A stretch of 64,000 bases of DNA from Eimeria necatrix (taxonomy: Eukaryota; Apicomplexa; Conoidasida; Eucoccidiorida; Eimeriidae), in contig NW_013655314.1 of assembly GCF_000499385.1 (NCBI RefSeq), forward strand, positions 1 through 64,000. The letters run 5' to 3'. The notes beneath the pieces are model-generated. The model was not told the origin of the DNA. It worked only from the letters and a program-made list of their open reading frames with translations, and searched no databases. Below, in pieces: positions 13,121 to 25,048 of this stretch. The position numbers were made by a program, and so were the translations under genes. How positions within the stretch are numbered: the first letter of the stretch is position 1; the number at the start of each line of letters is the position of its first letter.

Positions 13121-16100
13121 TTATGTGGCTTCAAGAGCGGCCTTCAGCTCCTCGACAACTTCAGCAAAAGTTGGCCGCGCCCAGGGATCTTCGGCCCAAC
13201 AGCGGCGCATTAGGCTTCTGCAAACAAATGGACTCCGAAAGCTAAAAAGTCAACAGGAGATGGTAAGCCCCTGACATTTAACTGTAGACTGTGTGGTGTT
13301 AATTACCTCAAGATTGGAGGACACAGTGGCAAAATGAAACGTTCATCAGGGCGTTCTCCTCGAAGCACAGCAGCACAAATCTCCGAAGGAGGTGGCAGCC
13401 ACACATTTTCCCGGTCTGCCTCCTGCGGGTTATGCTCGCATTGCTGCCGTTGCTGATGGGATGACGCGTCTCTAGGCCTGAGGTAAGGCAGGGTTTCAGC
13501 CGCGAGCTCGTACAAAACAATGCCAAAAGCAAAAACGTCGACGGCCGGCCCTTGCGGGAGGCCCCTTATGACTTCTGGAGGCATCCAGTGAACTGTCCCA
13601 ACTGCACGGGTCCGAATAGCAAAGGTCCCAACATCTCTGTAGGAGTAGCCGCCAAGTCCTGTTGATGCTGCGGCCGCTGCTGCAGTTCCTGGTGCAGAAT
13701 CGTCACCGCGACTAGCTGCTGTGGCCAAACGGCTCAGACCAAAATCCGCAACCTGTGCAGGCAGAAGCAGCAGCAGCAAACGCAACGGCAATTAGAAACC
13801 AAGAATTTGGCGTAGTTCTCGGCTAGCAACTTCCCTGGTTCTTCGCAGTGATATGATGCCCCAACAGCAGCATCCAGAGAGCAGGAAATCTACGGGTGCA
13901 GAGAGCAACAACGAGGCAGTATCGGTAGAATCTCCAAAGCAACAACACACGTATGGCGGCGCATGCCATACAAGTAAAAATGACAGTGACTAGGCTGAAG
14001 AGAGCAGCCGGTTAGTTGAAAGCAGAGGCACAGCAAATATCAGCATCAACAGTAGAAGAGGTAATAATGTAACTGTGCCTTCTCTTTCCAACCTTTGCCA
14101 CAGGCGTTTGCTTGTCGCTGGTGATGCTCTCGACGAGTAAAATGTTGAGGCTCTTCAGGTCGCGATGAACCACAGGAGGCTGGGAAGCGTGCAGGTAGGC
14201 GCAGCCCCGAGCAACGTCCAGAGCTACCTTCAGCTTCTGGGCCCAAGTCAGCCGCTGCCGCTGTTGCTGCTTCTCGTGCGGCTGCTGCTCCTCTTGCGGC
14301 TCCGGTTGTTGCAGCAATTGCATATCATGTTGCGGCTGTTCCAGCTGCAGCTGTTGCCGCGAATCAGGCTGCTTCAATCCCTCGGGAGCTCTATGCGTTG
14401 CAACGGGTATTGGCAAAGTTGCAGGTGCAGCTGCAGACTCTGCTTTGGACGCACGGTCACGAGTAGTAAATAAGGAGTTGTCCACGGAAACATTAAGCCC
14501 CATGATTGCCGCGCATGAGCCAGGAGCATCTGCAGGAGCGGCTATTGTAGGTTCTGCCGCAACAGGCTTCAAAGGAGAAGCAGCAGCAGCCGCTAGCGCG
14601 TCTTCAGGCCTTCCGTGCAGAAGCCCAAATAAGCTGCCTCCAGCACACAGCTCCATCACCACTGCTAGACCTGGACCCTGGCACCCAGTTGTTGCCAGCA
14701 GATCTCGAGCGCTGCTTGCGTTCTCTGCAGCGCTGCCGTCGTTTGTTCTCCTGTGGCTGTTCCTGCTGCAGACAGCATCATCATCCAGCGCACATGCGCC
14801 CATCAGCAGCACGAGGTTAGGGCACCTGAGTCGTTTCATTATTTGCAGTTCTCGCGCTGCTGCCGCCGCCGCAACAGCAGCAACTGGCGTGTGGTCTCTC
14901 TGTTGCACCACCTGCCGCTGTGGCAGCGCCTGCTGGCGCAATATTGGCAGCACCTTGACTGCCACGTCGCAGCCCCTCCAGGTAGCTTTTAAAACAGTCC
15001 CTGATGCTCCACTTCCGATTCTGCAATTAATCTTGAGCTCCGTGGGATCAACACCCAGATTCAGCGCTTCCAATCGCGCCTTCAGATCCCTCAAACAGCA
15101 ACTGCTACGCCCGCTGCTGCTGCGGCATGCCACACAGCTGCACCTCAGTGAGCTGACTCCCGCTGTTGTTGATGTGGACGTACTTTCTGGCCAGGTGGGT
15201 TGTTGTAAAGCCCCACACCATGGCTGTGTCTGTGCGACGGGCTGCTGCTGTATTTGCTGCATGTGCTGCAGCTGCTGCAACTGTTGCTGCCTCACCTGCT
15301 GCTGATACTGCTGCTGGTAGTGTTGCTGAGAGCGGGGCTGCTGATCACACTGCAGGAGGTACGATGGCTGTTGCAAAGGGGCCGGCTGCTGATGCTGTTG
15401 CAGCTGGAGTAAAAGCTGCTGCTGCAAACAGAGCTGCTGATGGTGCTGTAGGCTACGCTCTTGCTGCCCCAATGGATGACGGTGGAGCTGGTGCAGCTGC
15501 CCTTCATGGCTCATGGCCGACTGCTCCAAGAGCAGCCGCTGAAGCTGCTGGGTCTTCTGCAGTTCCTGTTGGTGCGAGCACTGAGGCTGCAGCTGGCATA
15601 CACAAGCACTCCGTGAGTCGCCTACGTTGCCGTGCAGCCACTGCTGCTGCTGCTGCTGCCGGTGCTGCTGCTGCTGCTCGAGCTGCCACGGTTGTTGTGG
15701 TTGCCACTGCTGTGGCCTCTGTAGAAACTCCCTTGCTTGCTGCAGCTGCTGCTGCTGCAACGCCTCACCTAGAACCTCCTGCTGGTGCACTTGTTGCTGT
15801 AGTTGCTGGTTGTAGAGTTGCTGCTGCTGGAGATGCTGCTGCTGCTCAAAGTAGTGCTGTGGATAAACTTGTTGTTGCTGGAGCTGTACATGGGTCTGCT
15901 GGGTCTGATGCAGCTGCTGTAGATGGGTCTGCTGCTGTAGCATCTCCTGAAAGGAGGGGCTACCACAAGTAAGGGAGCGTAGGTCCGCATCAAAGGAAGC
16001 GACAGCTAGGGAGCCCTGAGTAGTAACAGCTGCCGCTACTGCTGCTCCCCCAGCACAAAAAGCAGTAGGAGAGCCTGTGGTAGCACCAGCCTGCACAGCA

Positions 16101-19100
16101 GGAGGTGCCGCTTCTGCTGCAGCATGTTCTTCATCAATGGCTCCTGTTACAGCTTCTAGAACCCCTGCAGCGTATTCATCTACACCTCTATTGCCCTGTC
16201 GTTGCCCCTGTTGTGCTCGTTGGTTTCGTTGTTGCTCGTGCACAGAATCTGCTCCCTTTGATGCTGCTGCAGCAAAGGCACAACCACGGCATTCACTCTT
16301 AGAGCATGAATGGCAGGGCTCCGCAGCAGCAACGCTTGCTGCAGCGCGCGGCGTAGAGCAGCCATCTCTCGCTCCGTCGACTGATTTTGTTGCTCCTCCA
16401 TCGCGCCCTTGCACGTCGTCATGCCGCCTCAGGCTTATTCCGCTACATCTGCTGCTACTGTTGCTGCTGCTTCTACTGTGCGTGTGGCTGCTGGCATAGT
16501 AGCTTGGCTGCTCTTGCAAAAGCAGCGCAATCTCTACCGTTGTGTCCTTCAGCAGCAAGTACACCTCCTCAATCTTTAGAAAGGATATCCATTCTTTGTC
16601 GTTTTTAGATGCTGCACGTGCTACTCCAGTCCCAGAGGAAGCAGCAGCAGCAGCGGCAGCCTCCAGGTCGGCAGGAAGCGGAAGCTGCGCAACAGCCTGC
16701 ATGGACTTCCGTGCTGAGGAAGAAGGCCTGTATGGCAACAACTGGCTGCGAGGCAGTAACATCCGCGAGGTCTGCTGCTGCTGCTGCTTCCGTAAGTCAT
16801 CCAGCAGCAAAAGTGTCTCAGCTGGTGGAGGGCACATACGCTGCAGCAATGGGCATCTGCTTGCAGCAGCAGCACATTCCTCTGCAGCAAAGACCAAACA
16901 CAGAGAGCGCATACAGCCTGTCCTCCATTGGTGCTGCTGCTTTCACTCAGACTACTGCTGCCGCTACTGTCGCCACTGCTGCTGCCAGTGCTTTTGCTCA
17001 AGCATACCTGCTGCTATTTGCATATCCTTGAGAGCTTCCTTAAGAGGATTGGCAAGAGAAGCCAGCACTGACACTAAAGCCAGCCCCGCACCTGCTGCGA
17101 CTGCTGGGCGCATGCAGCGTTGCAGTAGCGCATGAAGTAGGCGCAGTAGCAATGCCGCAATGCCCCAGATGTCATCCACGAGCAGGACTACGTATATGCT
17201 ACTCACAGCAAAGAGGGTGCTGCCCCTATGCTGCAACAGCAGCAAACAAAGAGTGCACGCACGGTGCAGTACGCTAATTAGCCTGCGACGCAGCATAGCA
17301 GCACCTAATCCATCCAGACAAGACTTCTGGTGCTGGTGTTGCTGATGCACTTGCAGTCTGGGTGGTACGGTAGCACCAGGTCACAACGGCGCCTGCAGCC
17401 TTCGGTGCTAACATTGCAGCAGCTGTGTTCGCTCTCTCCATTACTCTGCTGCAAAAGTCCCATGGCCTGCATGCTTAATAATGTGCCATCCACCTAATGC
17501 TCGAAGTTGCAAAGCTCTCGAGCAGTCGATTTAAATAGTGAGAGTGTCTTGTGTGCCTGCCGAGACAGACGAGAGCACTGTATCACCAGGAGCTTACTGC
17601 AGTGCAACAGAAGCATTGAGAGAGACAACACCTTCTGCTTCAAAGGCCACGAGGGTTTCCAAAGACACTCCATTAGCCCTCAAGAAACGAGAGACTGACC
17701 AAGTCCCTGCAGCAGCAAAAACCGATGGAGCAACAGATGCAGCACATACAAAGGCAAACCGTAGAGGACCCAGACAAATCCAAGAAACAGAAAGCGCTAC
17801 GTACGTTGCTGACGCCCTTTATGTGTATTCTGGGTCACTTATTCTCCTTTCTTTGTTGCTTATAATGATGTTGCTGTTTTAGTGCCTTACCAGTGCAGCA
17901 GTCTACAAGTTGCACGTGCAGTCGTAGCTTTTCAGCAAAGAAATCCGCGCAGGCACACACCGCACCCTCAGGCCTGGATGCTCCTGCTACAGTTGCTGCA
18001 GCCACTGTTGATGTACCTGTTAGAGCTCTTGCCAAAGCCCCGCCTGCGTCTGCTGCTGTTGATGCTGCTACTTCTGCTGCAGGCTGGAAGGCCTTGGCTG
18101 ACCAAATACGTAGTATGTGCACCGGAAGTTTGTGGAGAGAAGAACCAACAAAAGCATCCACTGGAATCTGCGACCACACCCGAGAAAAGAACGTGAAGAC
18201 ATTGAAGCTAAAGTCTGCTCCCCGACGCTAAACATGTATATGTGTGCCTTGCTGTAATGCGCCTACTCCCAACCTCACCTGCGCCAAAAGCCTGTGGGCC
18301 ACAATGAGGGCCTTAAGAGCTGACACGGGGTGACGCAGAACGCTGCAGCGCTGAAAGAAAATGAGATGCAGCAGCAGTGACGGCATAAACATAGCAACAA
18401 AAGCAGAGATACACAGATGTATCTTTCAGCTGCTAGTCCTTCCACGATTGGATATCGAGGCAAAACATTATGAGCAGGTGAAGGCGAGAACAGAGTCTAC
18501 GACACCAGCATCATTGGTAGTGTCAAAGAGGTGCTCACCAGCAGCTCCCGAGAAAACATTTCCGCTGTCTCGAAATTAAGCTGCCGGCTTCTATTACCGC
18601 TCTGGATGCGGTTGTTGGCGCTGCTGCTGCTGTCTCGTGTCCCCCAGATGCTCCTGCTGTTGTTGTTGCTGCTTTGCGCGCTTCCATCATCAGCGAAGAT
18701 GTGAAACAAACGGGGCAACAAAGCCAAGTCCGATAGCGAGGGCCCTACCAGTTCCTTCGAAAGACAGCGCCGCAGCAACATCGACGCTGCTGCTGGCAGC
18801 TTCCGTGCCTTCGTATTTGTTCTTTTTGCCCTTGTTGTTGTTTTTGCTAGTGAAATAGCTGCATAGTCTCGCGTCTTTGCTGCTGGAGACGCAGCCGTAG
18901 CAACAGCAGCAGCCAAACCAACGGGGAGTTCAGTTGAGCTCTGACTACGCCCAACGAGGTCTCTGGACTGCTCCCGAGTAGCGCTTGCTATCTTTTCGCT
19001 TTGACGAGAAAGACGGTGGCGTGGCAGCTGCTGATGGAGCTGCTGGCTCTGTTGCTGCTGCTCGTATTGGCGCTGTTGCTGGCAACGAAGCCGATGAATC

Positions 19101-19477
19101 TGCTGCTGTTTCTCCTGAGGCAAGGCTTCTTGGTTCAATACTCCCGATAACGCAGAGTGATGATGCGTTGTCGGATTAAGGACTTGCTGGTCTAGCTGCT
19201 GGTGTTGCTGCAGCTGCTGTTGTTGCAGCAACTGTTGCTGTTCATGTTGCTGCTGCGGCAGTCGCCGTCCTTCCCGCTGTTGTTCCAATGCACGTTCATC
19301 CTGACCAGTGCAAAGCAGTCCCCGAGACTGATCCTGAAAGCCTTGCTGGGACGGTAACAGATACGGTTGCTGCATGGGTTGTAACTGCTGCTGCTGCTGC
19401 TGCAGGTGCTGCTGTTGTCGCTGCTGCAGCAGCTGCTGTAGGAGCTGGCGCTGCTGCTGTTCCTGTGACTGCTGCAT
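13121..19477 (-). CDS. ANTH-domain / TKL-family protein kinase fusion, Gln-rich (9 exons)
   Basis: Predicted 1733-residue protein. Exons from 5': 19477-18539, 18350-18279, 18227-17891, 17706-17598, 17556-17494, 17357-17008, 16881-14093, 13752-13307, 13217-13121. Residues 1-205 are Gln-rich. About 210-655 reads as an ANTH domain, the PIP2- and clathrin-adaptor-binding helical fold of AP180/CALM: LSKELVGPSLSDL matches the AP180 helix around 'T.HEV.GP...HL', then ALKALIVAHRLL, HYLNRLLE and, near the end, CPLLQRMCPPPAETLLLLDDL. A long Q/A-rich linker follows. From about residue 1235 there is a kinase: GSGASGTV loop, VAVKVL lysine, HRDLKSLN, DFG, WMPPEV, DVFAFGIVLYEL, CW..DPWARPTF. This is a TKL (Raf/MLK-like) signature with all catalytic residues, so activity is expected. 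Donor at 14092 (GTTGGA) is weak. Role in endocytic or vesicle signalling is inference. Confidence 0.8.
15230..15960 (-). repeat. CAG trinucleotide block encoding poly-Gln linker
   Basis: Dense CTG/CTGC-rich sequence on the plus strand, read as CAG/CAA on the minus strand within the largest exon of the kinase gene. It yields long imperfect Gln runs interspersed with Leu and His. The antisense frame gives Ala/Val-rich shadow ORFs. This is typical of Eimeria-type homopolymeric amino-acid repeats. Confidence 0.85.
19020..19477 (-). repeat. CAG-rich block encoding the N-terminal Gln-rich leader
   Basis: CTG-rich on the plus strand, read as CAG on the minus strand in the first exon of the ANTH-kinase gene, from the start codon for about 150 codons. 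It is the edge of the repeat-rich segment; beyond 19.48 kb the density falls sharply. Confidence 0.8.
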
Positions 19478-20493
19478 CACATCTTGGGCTTATCAGGGGA
19501 AAAATGTCTCCTGAAACAAAGACTTGCTGTGAGTTCCTGCTCCTTATTCTCAAAGGGCTGCGGAGCATTCACTGTAATCGTCAGTACAGCGTTCCTGCTG
19601 CTACTGCTAATGCGCCTTTTCCTCCAGTTGCCAATTTGAGTAGTCCGCATTTATTTGTCCTACTCCAACGGCTTTTGCTGCTTCTGAGAGGCTATTGCAG
19701 CTGCGTAGTTGAGCTCTGTCTGCACAGCAAGCGTAACCTGGAGTTCAAATGCATTGGCAAGCGGGGAAAGTGCTCCTCCTGCGGGATTCTCGGTCTCGAT
19801 TAGGCATTAGTACCAAAGGGAGAGGACGAAGACGGCTAGGCATGCGGCTGAATGAAGTGTTGATGTAGCAGATCTAGGTGGGTGATGCTGCTACTGCTGC
19901 TGGACTAGAGGTAGCAACAGCGAAAGCGAGCAACAACACTAGTCTGCTGCCCTTTTCATCTCAAAAGACGTGTAACATATATTCAATTCGGAAAAAGGCA
20001 GCAATGATTAGTAACTGTTGTGCTAAAAGCAACGGCGACAGCGGCAGCAGTACTGGGAAAAGCGGGTTGATGTTGTTGCCGGCGTGGGGCCTTGGGGCCC
20101 TCCACCATCCTCACCACTCCAGTCAACACTCGATTCCACAACCCTTCTAGCAAAGACAAAGACTGGAAGAATTCATTTTCTATTTTTCCACTCCAATAAC
20201 ATTTGGTTTGGGAGACCTGCCTGGAGCGTTACTGCAGCAAATCTGTTGCCGCAGCTGCTGCTGCCGCTGCCGACGGCAGCAATTTTCTTCCTCCACATAC
20301 TTTCAGGCCAACCATACCTTCAGCAGTAGAGTGGAAGAACTAGTGGTACTGCTTTTACCCTGCTTAGTGCCACCATTTACGGTCTGCAGCGTAGGGCAAT
20401 AGCAGCCGCGAGGGGACTTGCACCATATCATCCGCATCAGTGGCAACAGCAGCAAAATTCATACACAGGACGCACATAAAACGGGACTGGAAA
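19478..20493. promoter_or_regulatory. Divergent intergenic region between ANTH-kinase and RFC5 genes
   Basis: About 1.0 kb separates two genes that start in opposite directions, so it should contain both promoters. No ORF with a recognisable domain is present. No TATA-like or named coccidian motif could be assigned with confidence. The call rests on gene arrangement only. Confidence 0.4.
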
Positions 20494-23400
20494 ATGGATG
20501 AAAACAGGAATCCACAAGGAGCCGCTGTGGGACCCAACACCACTACAAACGAAGACACTGATCTTCCTTGGGTACATCGAAACTCGCAACCATACCCCCA
20601 TACATAAACCATACATAAACCCTTGGCTTTGCTCCCTTAACCCCGGGCACTGGCTCTCTTGGCTTCCTTGCACACGATTCTTTGCACTTTGGGTAATCCA
20701 TGCAGGTGGAGCGCTACCGCCCAAAGACGTTGAGCGACATTTTGTCTCACGATGATATTATCCAGACAAGCAAGTCAACCTAAGCTTTAACCATCCACAG
20801 AACTGGGCAGATTAAGGCCCTAAGCGCGTTCCGGCCTAAAGTGCTATGCGTTTTGTTTTTCAACTAGCCTGTTGACATGTTTGGTCGGCACAGTTTTTAT
20901 GCTTTGTACTGTTTGGTGCTTCTAGTTTTTTCTTTGAATGCTCAGTTCGGCGGTATGTCGACAAGGGTCAGCTGCCTCACCTTTTGTTTCACGGTCCTCC
21001 AGGTGAGAAACGAAGAGGTTAAGTGTTTCAAAACAGTGCCTAGAGTTCAAAGACGCGCTAATACCAGATATTTGCAGCTCGTGTTTCCTTGTGAAGCCGG
21101 TTTCGATCCACACTTGGACTCCATTGCTTGCGGTCTCTGGTTTTACCTAGGAACTGGCAAAACGTCTACTATTCTGGCCGTGGCTAGGCAGCTGTATGGT
21201 TCCCAACAGGCATCTCATGTTCTTGAGGTGTGCCAGAAGCCATGGGGTCGCCGGCTCTGCTAACAACTTTGCCATAGGTTAACAATCTAGCCCGCCTTGT
21301 CAGTGGTGCAGATGGCATTTTTGTTGCTGTGGCATTCGATCTTGTGGATGCAGTCTTTCCAAATGTGTGGGTGTATTTCTGCTGTAGCTGAATGCCTCAG
21401 ATGACAGAGGGATCGGGTCTGTGCGAGAACTGGTTAAAACGTTCGCAGAAACGACCTCCGCGTCTTTCTCTCTGTAAGCTGCAGTCAGTCACTGGGGTTT
21501 AAAATGAGGTCCTCCAAAGGAAGCCACCTGTGGGAATCGAACCCACGACCTTTTGATTACGAATCAAACGCACTACCAACTGTGCTAAGGAGGCGGTCGA
21601 CAGTCGTGACACGAAGCGTTGTGCATGAAACACTGAAGATCACTACTGTTTCCCAGTGTTCCAGTCGGTGCTATACGTGCAAGAGCTCAGGACACAGGGC
21701 TATGGGAACACATATCAGATTTTTTGAGTTTTCTTAGGTCTGGGACTGCGCCTTCTGGGCCTCCTAAACTGAAACTGATCATATTAGATGAAGCAGATCA
21801 AATGACATCTGCAGCGCAGAATGCGCTAAGAAGAAGTGTGTTTCTACTGGGCTCGCTGTTTTAGCTTATGCTGCCTCTCAAAGTGCTGCCTGCCTCCCCC
21901 ATCTGAATAGACATGCATTCAGCAGCTGCTGCACGATGGAATTAGCAAAGAAACTTGGCTGTTCATTTGGGGGTAACGAATTTAGAGTGTACATTGAGGA
22001 TCTGAGAGTGTGACATTTTCAGTCATGGAAAGCTATGCGCGCAACGTCCGTTTCTGCCTAATTTGCAACTTCGTCAACAAAATTACCCCTGCCATTCAGT
22101 CAAGATGCACCAGGTAACCTGCAACTGCTTATACCTTCGGTGTTTGTGTAGCTGCTACTGTTTTGTGGACGCTGTAACCTCTCAGTGGACGTCTAGCGCT
22201 TGCCTTGTGTTCTCCGTGCAGCATGCGCTTTACTCCCCTCAAGCCCGAAGCCGTAGGTTTTGCGTTTGTAGCTTTGACTATGGGCAGAAATCGTTGTTTG
22301 GATTGTATGCGCTTCTTCTCGCCGTTGTGGCTTGCGGGTTTACAAGCAGGGGTTTGCGATTCAATGCCTGTCTGTTATTTCAGCTTAGGCGAAAAGCAGA
22401 AGAAGCAGCGAAGCTGGAATGGTACATGATCCACTTGCTTAACTGTCAACTGTCAACACTCACACCAAACTTCAGTACTCGAGTCTTGCTGCAGTAATGG
22501 GCGCCTCTCATGCTTATGGTGGGGTACTGAGTGTTTGCTTGCTCGCAGCCTGTCAGTGACAGAAGATGGCTATGAGGCACTCCTGCAAATCGGTGAGCAG
22601 CAGTTAAGAAATTGAAGGATCTACCGTGGCAGGCGGGGCAGTTGATAAAATTCCTCCTCAGGTATAGGCCTGATGGTTTGGGGCTTCGTGACTGAGGTTT
22701 TGTTCATTCTTTTTACAGCTGCTGGAGACATGCGTCGGCTCCTCAATTGCATGCAGGTGAGTGTTAGGTTCTAGGATATGATTAAGGCTCTTGTGAGAGC
22801 GACCCGGCAAAAGGTTATGATTTGCTGTTTGTGACTTCGGAGTAATGGTTTTCTCAGGCAGCGAGCATGGCTCACCCTGGGGAGCCAGTCGATGCCGAGC
22901 TGGTACACCGCGTTTTGGGGATACCTCAACCAAGTGAGGTAAAAGGCGTCATGCAGATTCTCTTGGAGAAGGATCTGCGGACTTGTTCTTCAGGTGATTT
23001 TCTAGCCCTGGTCCCTCTTTTTCAGGACTGTACTTCTGGGTTATTTTGGCGGGGTTACGGCAGCAGCCGATTTCAGAGAGCCGGCATTCGTGTGTGCTGG
23101 TTGGCAGAGTTCTATGGACTGGTTACAAGGCGAGGCTACTCGGTCAGAGACTGGGTTGGAGGTAAGCTTAAACGGTGAAGGGGAGTCGGCCTTTCGAAGC
23201 AAATTATCCCACGCTAAACGCTACACCCAGTGAGACTCGAAGCCCGTAGGAAGGCGAAGTCAGCTCATGCTCACTGTGGATCCACTGCATTTCGCCGTTT
23301 TCTTCTCCTTATGTCTCCTTCTCTCCTTGTCCGTCCCTTCGTTCCCCAGTATAAGGATTTTCACTTGTAGTACCGTTTTTAGCCTCATGAAGGGAACATA

Positions 23401-24094
23401 GAGTCTTGGGTTTGCGCCTCAGCCCTCCACAGCGAGATGCGAAATATGAAGCTGCCGGTGCCTGTGGCGTTGACTCTCGTGACACGCCTGGCAGATATTG
23501 AGTGAGGAAGGATATCCAAATTCTGCATACCGCAGAATGACTGAGGGGTTCCTACCCTCTCCAAGTAGAATACAGGGGTTAGACCCTCAGACTGCCTTGT
23601 CTCACTAAAACGCTTTTGTAAAATAAAAGCCATTGTGCTTTATGGCTGCCTCGCAGGGAGAGACTGGCATTGGGCTCAGGTGAATTCGTGCAGGTGCGCA
23701 ACTCCAGACTACGATGAAGCAAAGCCGTATATATACCTTAAGATTCAAACATATCATATGCCTAGAGAGCGTAAAATCAAACAAATAAAAATTTGTGTTT
23801 GCTGCGTGCAGCTACACGCCATCATCGCAGCTTTCTTTGAGGCCCGACATGCTTTGCATGCCCCAAAGAGCCCGCCTGCTGTGGCGGCAAGCTAGCTAGC
23901 TCGCGAACCATCTAGCTAGCTGAACACTGGTGAATATATCTATCACAGAGGTGCGAGGAGACTCCAAGCTGGAGAAGTACGCAAAGCTTGCAGACATGAG
24001 ACTCTCGAAAGCTTGGGGCCTGCAGGGACCCCAGAACTCTCGAGGCCTATTTCTGTGGACCCGTCAAATTTGCGAACTGTCGTCCAAAAGTTGA
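20494..24094 (+). CDS. RFC5: Replication factor C small subunit, RFC5/Rfc3 type (16 exons)
   Basis: Predicted 375-residue AAA+ clamp-loader subunit that helps load PCNA in the nucleus. Exons: 20494-20571, 20706-20769, 20946-21002, 21151-21227, 21388-21473, 21738-21835, 22023-22113, 22222-22252, 22384-22421, 22549-22592, 22719-22756, 22858-22993, 23108-23161, 23657-23679, 23812-23880, 23951-24094. Motifs: LPWVERYRPKTLSDI (RFC box II), LPHLLFHGPPGTGKTSTI (Walker A, split by intron 3), LNASDDRGI, LIILDEADQMT (Walker B DEAD), NALRR, and IQSRCT, the SRC arginine finger. Order and spacing match human RFC5. Intron 2 begins GC at 20770; the next GT, at 20774, would break the frame. Exon 14 is only 23 bases. 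The end of exon 15 and all of exon 16 are the least certain; an alternative stop (TAG) lies just after KSPPAVAAS in exon 15. Confidence 0.9.
21523..21594 (-). tRNA. tRNA-Thr (anticodon CGU)
   Basis: A 72-base cloverleaf on the minus strand inside an intron of the RFC gene (between exons at 21388-21473 and 21738-21835). The acceptor stem GCCTCCT/AGGTGGC pairs except for one T-T opposition at pair 4-69. The D arm holds the A box TAGCACAGTTGG. The anticodon stem TTTGA/TCAAA closes the loop TTCGTAA, giving anticodon CGT that reads ACG. The T arm GTGGG-TTCGATT-CCCAC holds a consensus B box. No intron. A TTTT (minus strand, 21504-21501) lies about 20 bases downstream and could terminate Pol III. 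Confidence 0.93.
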
Positions 24095-24203
24095 CATTTT
24101 CTGATTTGGGGATCGCACGCTCGTCTCAACGTTGCGTTCCGTATAAATCCTCTAGGAAGGCGAGGCTTCCTACTTTCTCTGCGTTTGCCGTCCATTCGTA
24201 GCT

Positions 24204-25048
24204 TTAGCAGCAACCAAACCACTTTTTGCTAGCTTTCCTGCGTAGGTGCTTCGGTTGCTCCACCTCCCGGTTTTCTGGGGGAGGAACGGGGGCTACGCAC
24301 GCCGCTGGGTTTATCATTCCATACGGGTCATAGTAAGCGGGCCCTGGCAAAGTGAATGTGTCAAGGCCGGTAAAGGGTAGTTGAGCCCCCATGCCCTGCG
24401 AAACCCAGAAGTACAACGCAAAACACACGGAAATTCTGCAGGTTCAACGTCATCCATCACCTCCACGAAGCTGCGCGGGGCAAAGTCACGGACTCCGCCC
24501 CGCCAGACACTGACAGCTGACTGGTGCACAAGGCGCAGTGACAGGCGTTGGCCCATCCTCCTGCTGGTCAGGAGCCGAGTGGAGTGGGTCCTTTGCTCTG
24601 TAGATGAAGTGTCTCGCTACATTATTTGTGTGTGATGCTCAACGCTTCTGCGGCATGAAGTGTTCAGCATGATGAATGTGGTGATGGCTTAGCAAATTGT
24701 GGCTACACTCACGGGAAAGTAAGGGCCCCCCGTGGGAGGAGGAGCCATAGCTAGTGAATAAGGAGATCCGTAAGGACCATACATTGCGGTCTGGTTAGCG
24801 AAGGCAGCTACCTGAGCTTGGGTTGGATCTACAGGCCCTCCCTCAAGCATGCCAGGGTAACCGTGAGGGATACCCTGGGCCGCAAGCTGTTGCTGCAGCG
24901 AAACTGGATACTGTTGCTGATATTGGAGGCCTTCGCCAGTCCCAGAGGAAGGCGGACAGCCTTCCCGCCCTGAAGTAGAGGCTCCAGCCGTCGGAGACCC
25001 TTCCACCAACCCCTTGTTTGCTGCCGCTGCTGCTGCTGCTGCTGACAT
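24204..25048 (-). CDS. Small Pro/Gly/Tyr-rich protein ending in Cys-Cys (2 exons)
   Basis: Unrecognised 175-residue product from exons 25048-24713 and 24395-24204, joined in phase 0 at a good GTGAGT donor. The ATG is chosen because the frame opens with MSAAAAAAA just after an in-frame TAA-free leader lacking another ATG. The sequence is low in charge, with Pro, Gly, Tyr and Gln (YGPYGSPYSLAMAPPPTGGP, GPAYYDPYGM). It ends in a basic patch and two cysteines (RRKASKKWFGCC). Such a tail suits palmitoylation or, as for Rabs, a Cys-Cys prenyl motif, so membrane attachment is a reasonable inference. No domain was recognised. The stop lies only 109 bases from the convergent RFC stop. Confidence 0.6.

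Noticed and set aside
14445..16499. Long Ala/Val- or Cys-rich plus-strand frames
   Set aside because: They are the other-strand readings of the CAG-rich kinase exon and consist of repeat-driven residues only.
16964..17350. Minus-strand frame that looks like two transmembrane helices
   Set aside because: Spliced into the surrounding frames it aligns with the hydrophobic helical core and end of the ANTH domain, so it is more likely soluble helices than membrane segments.
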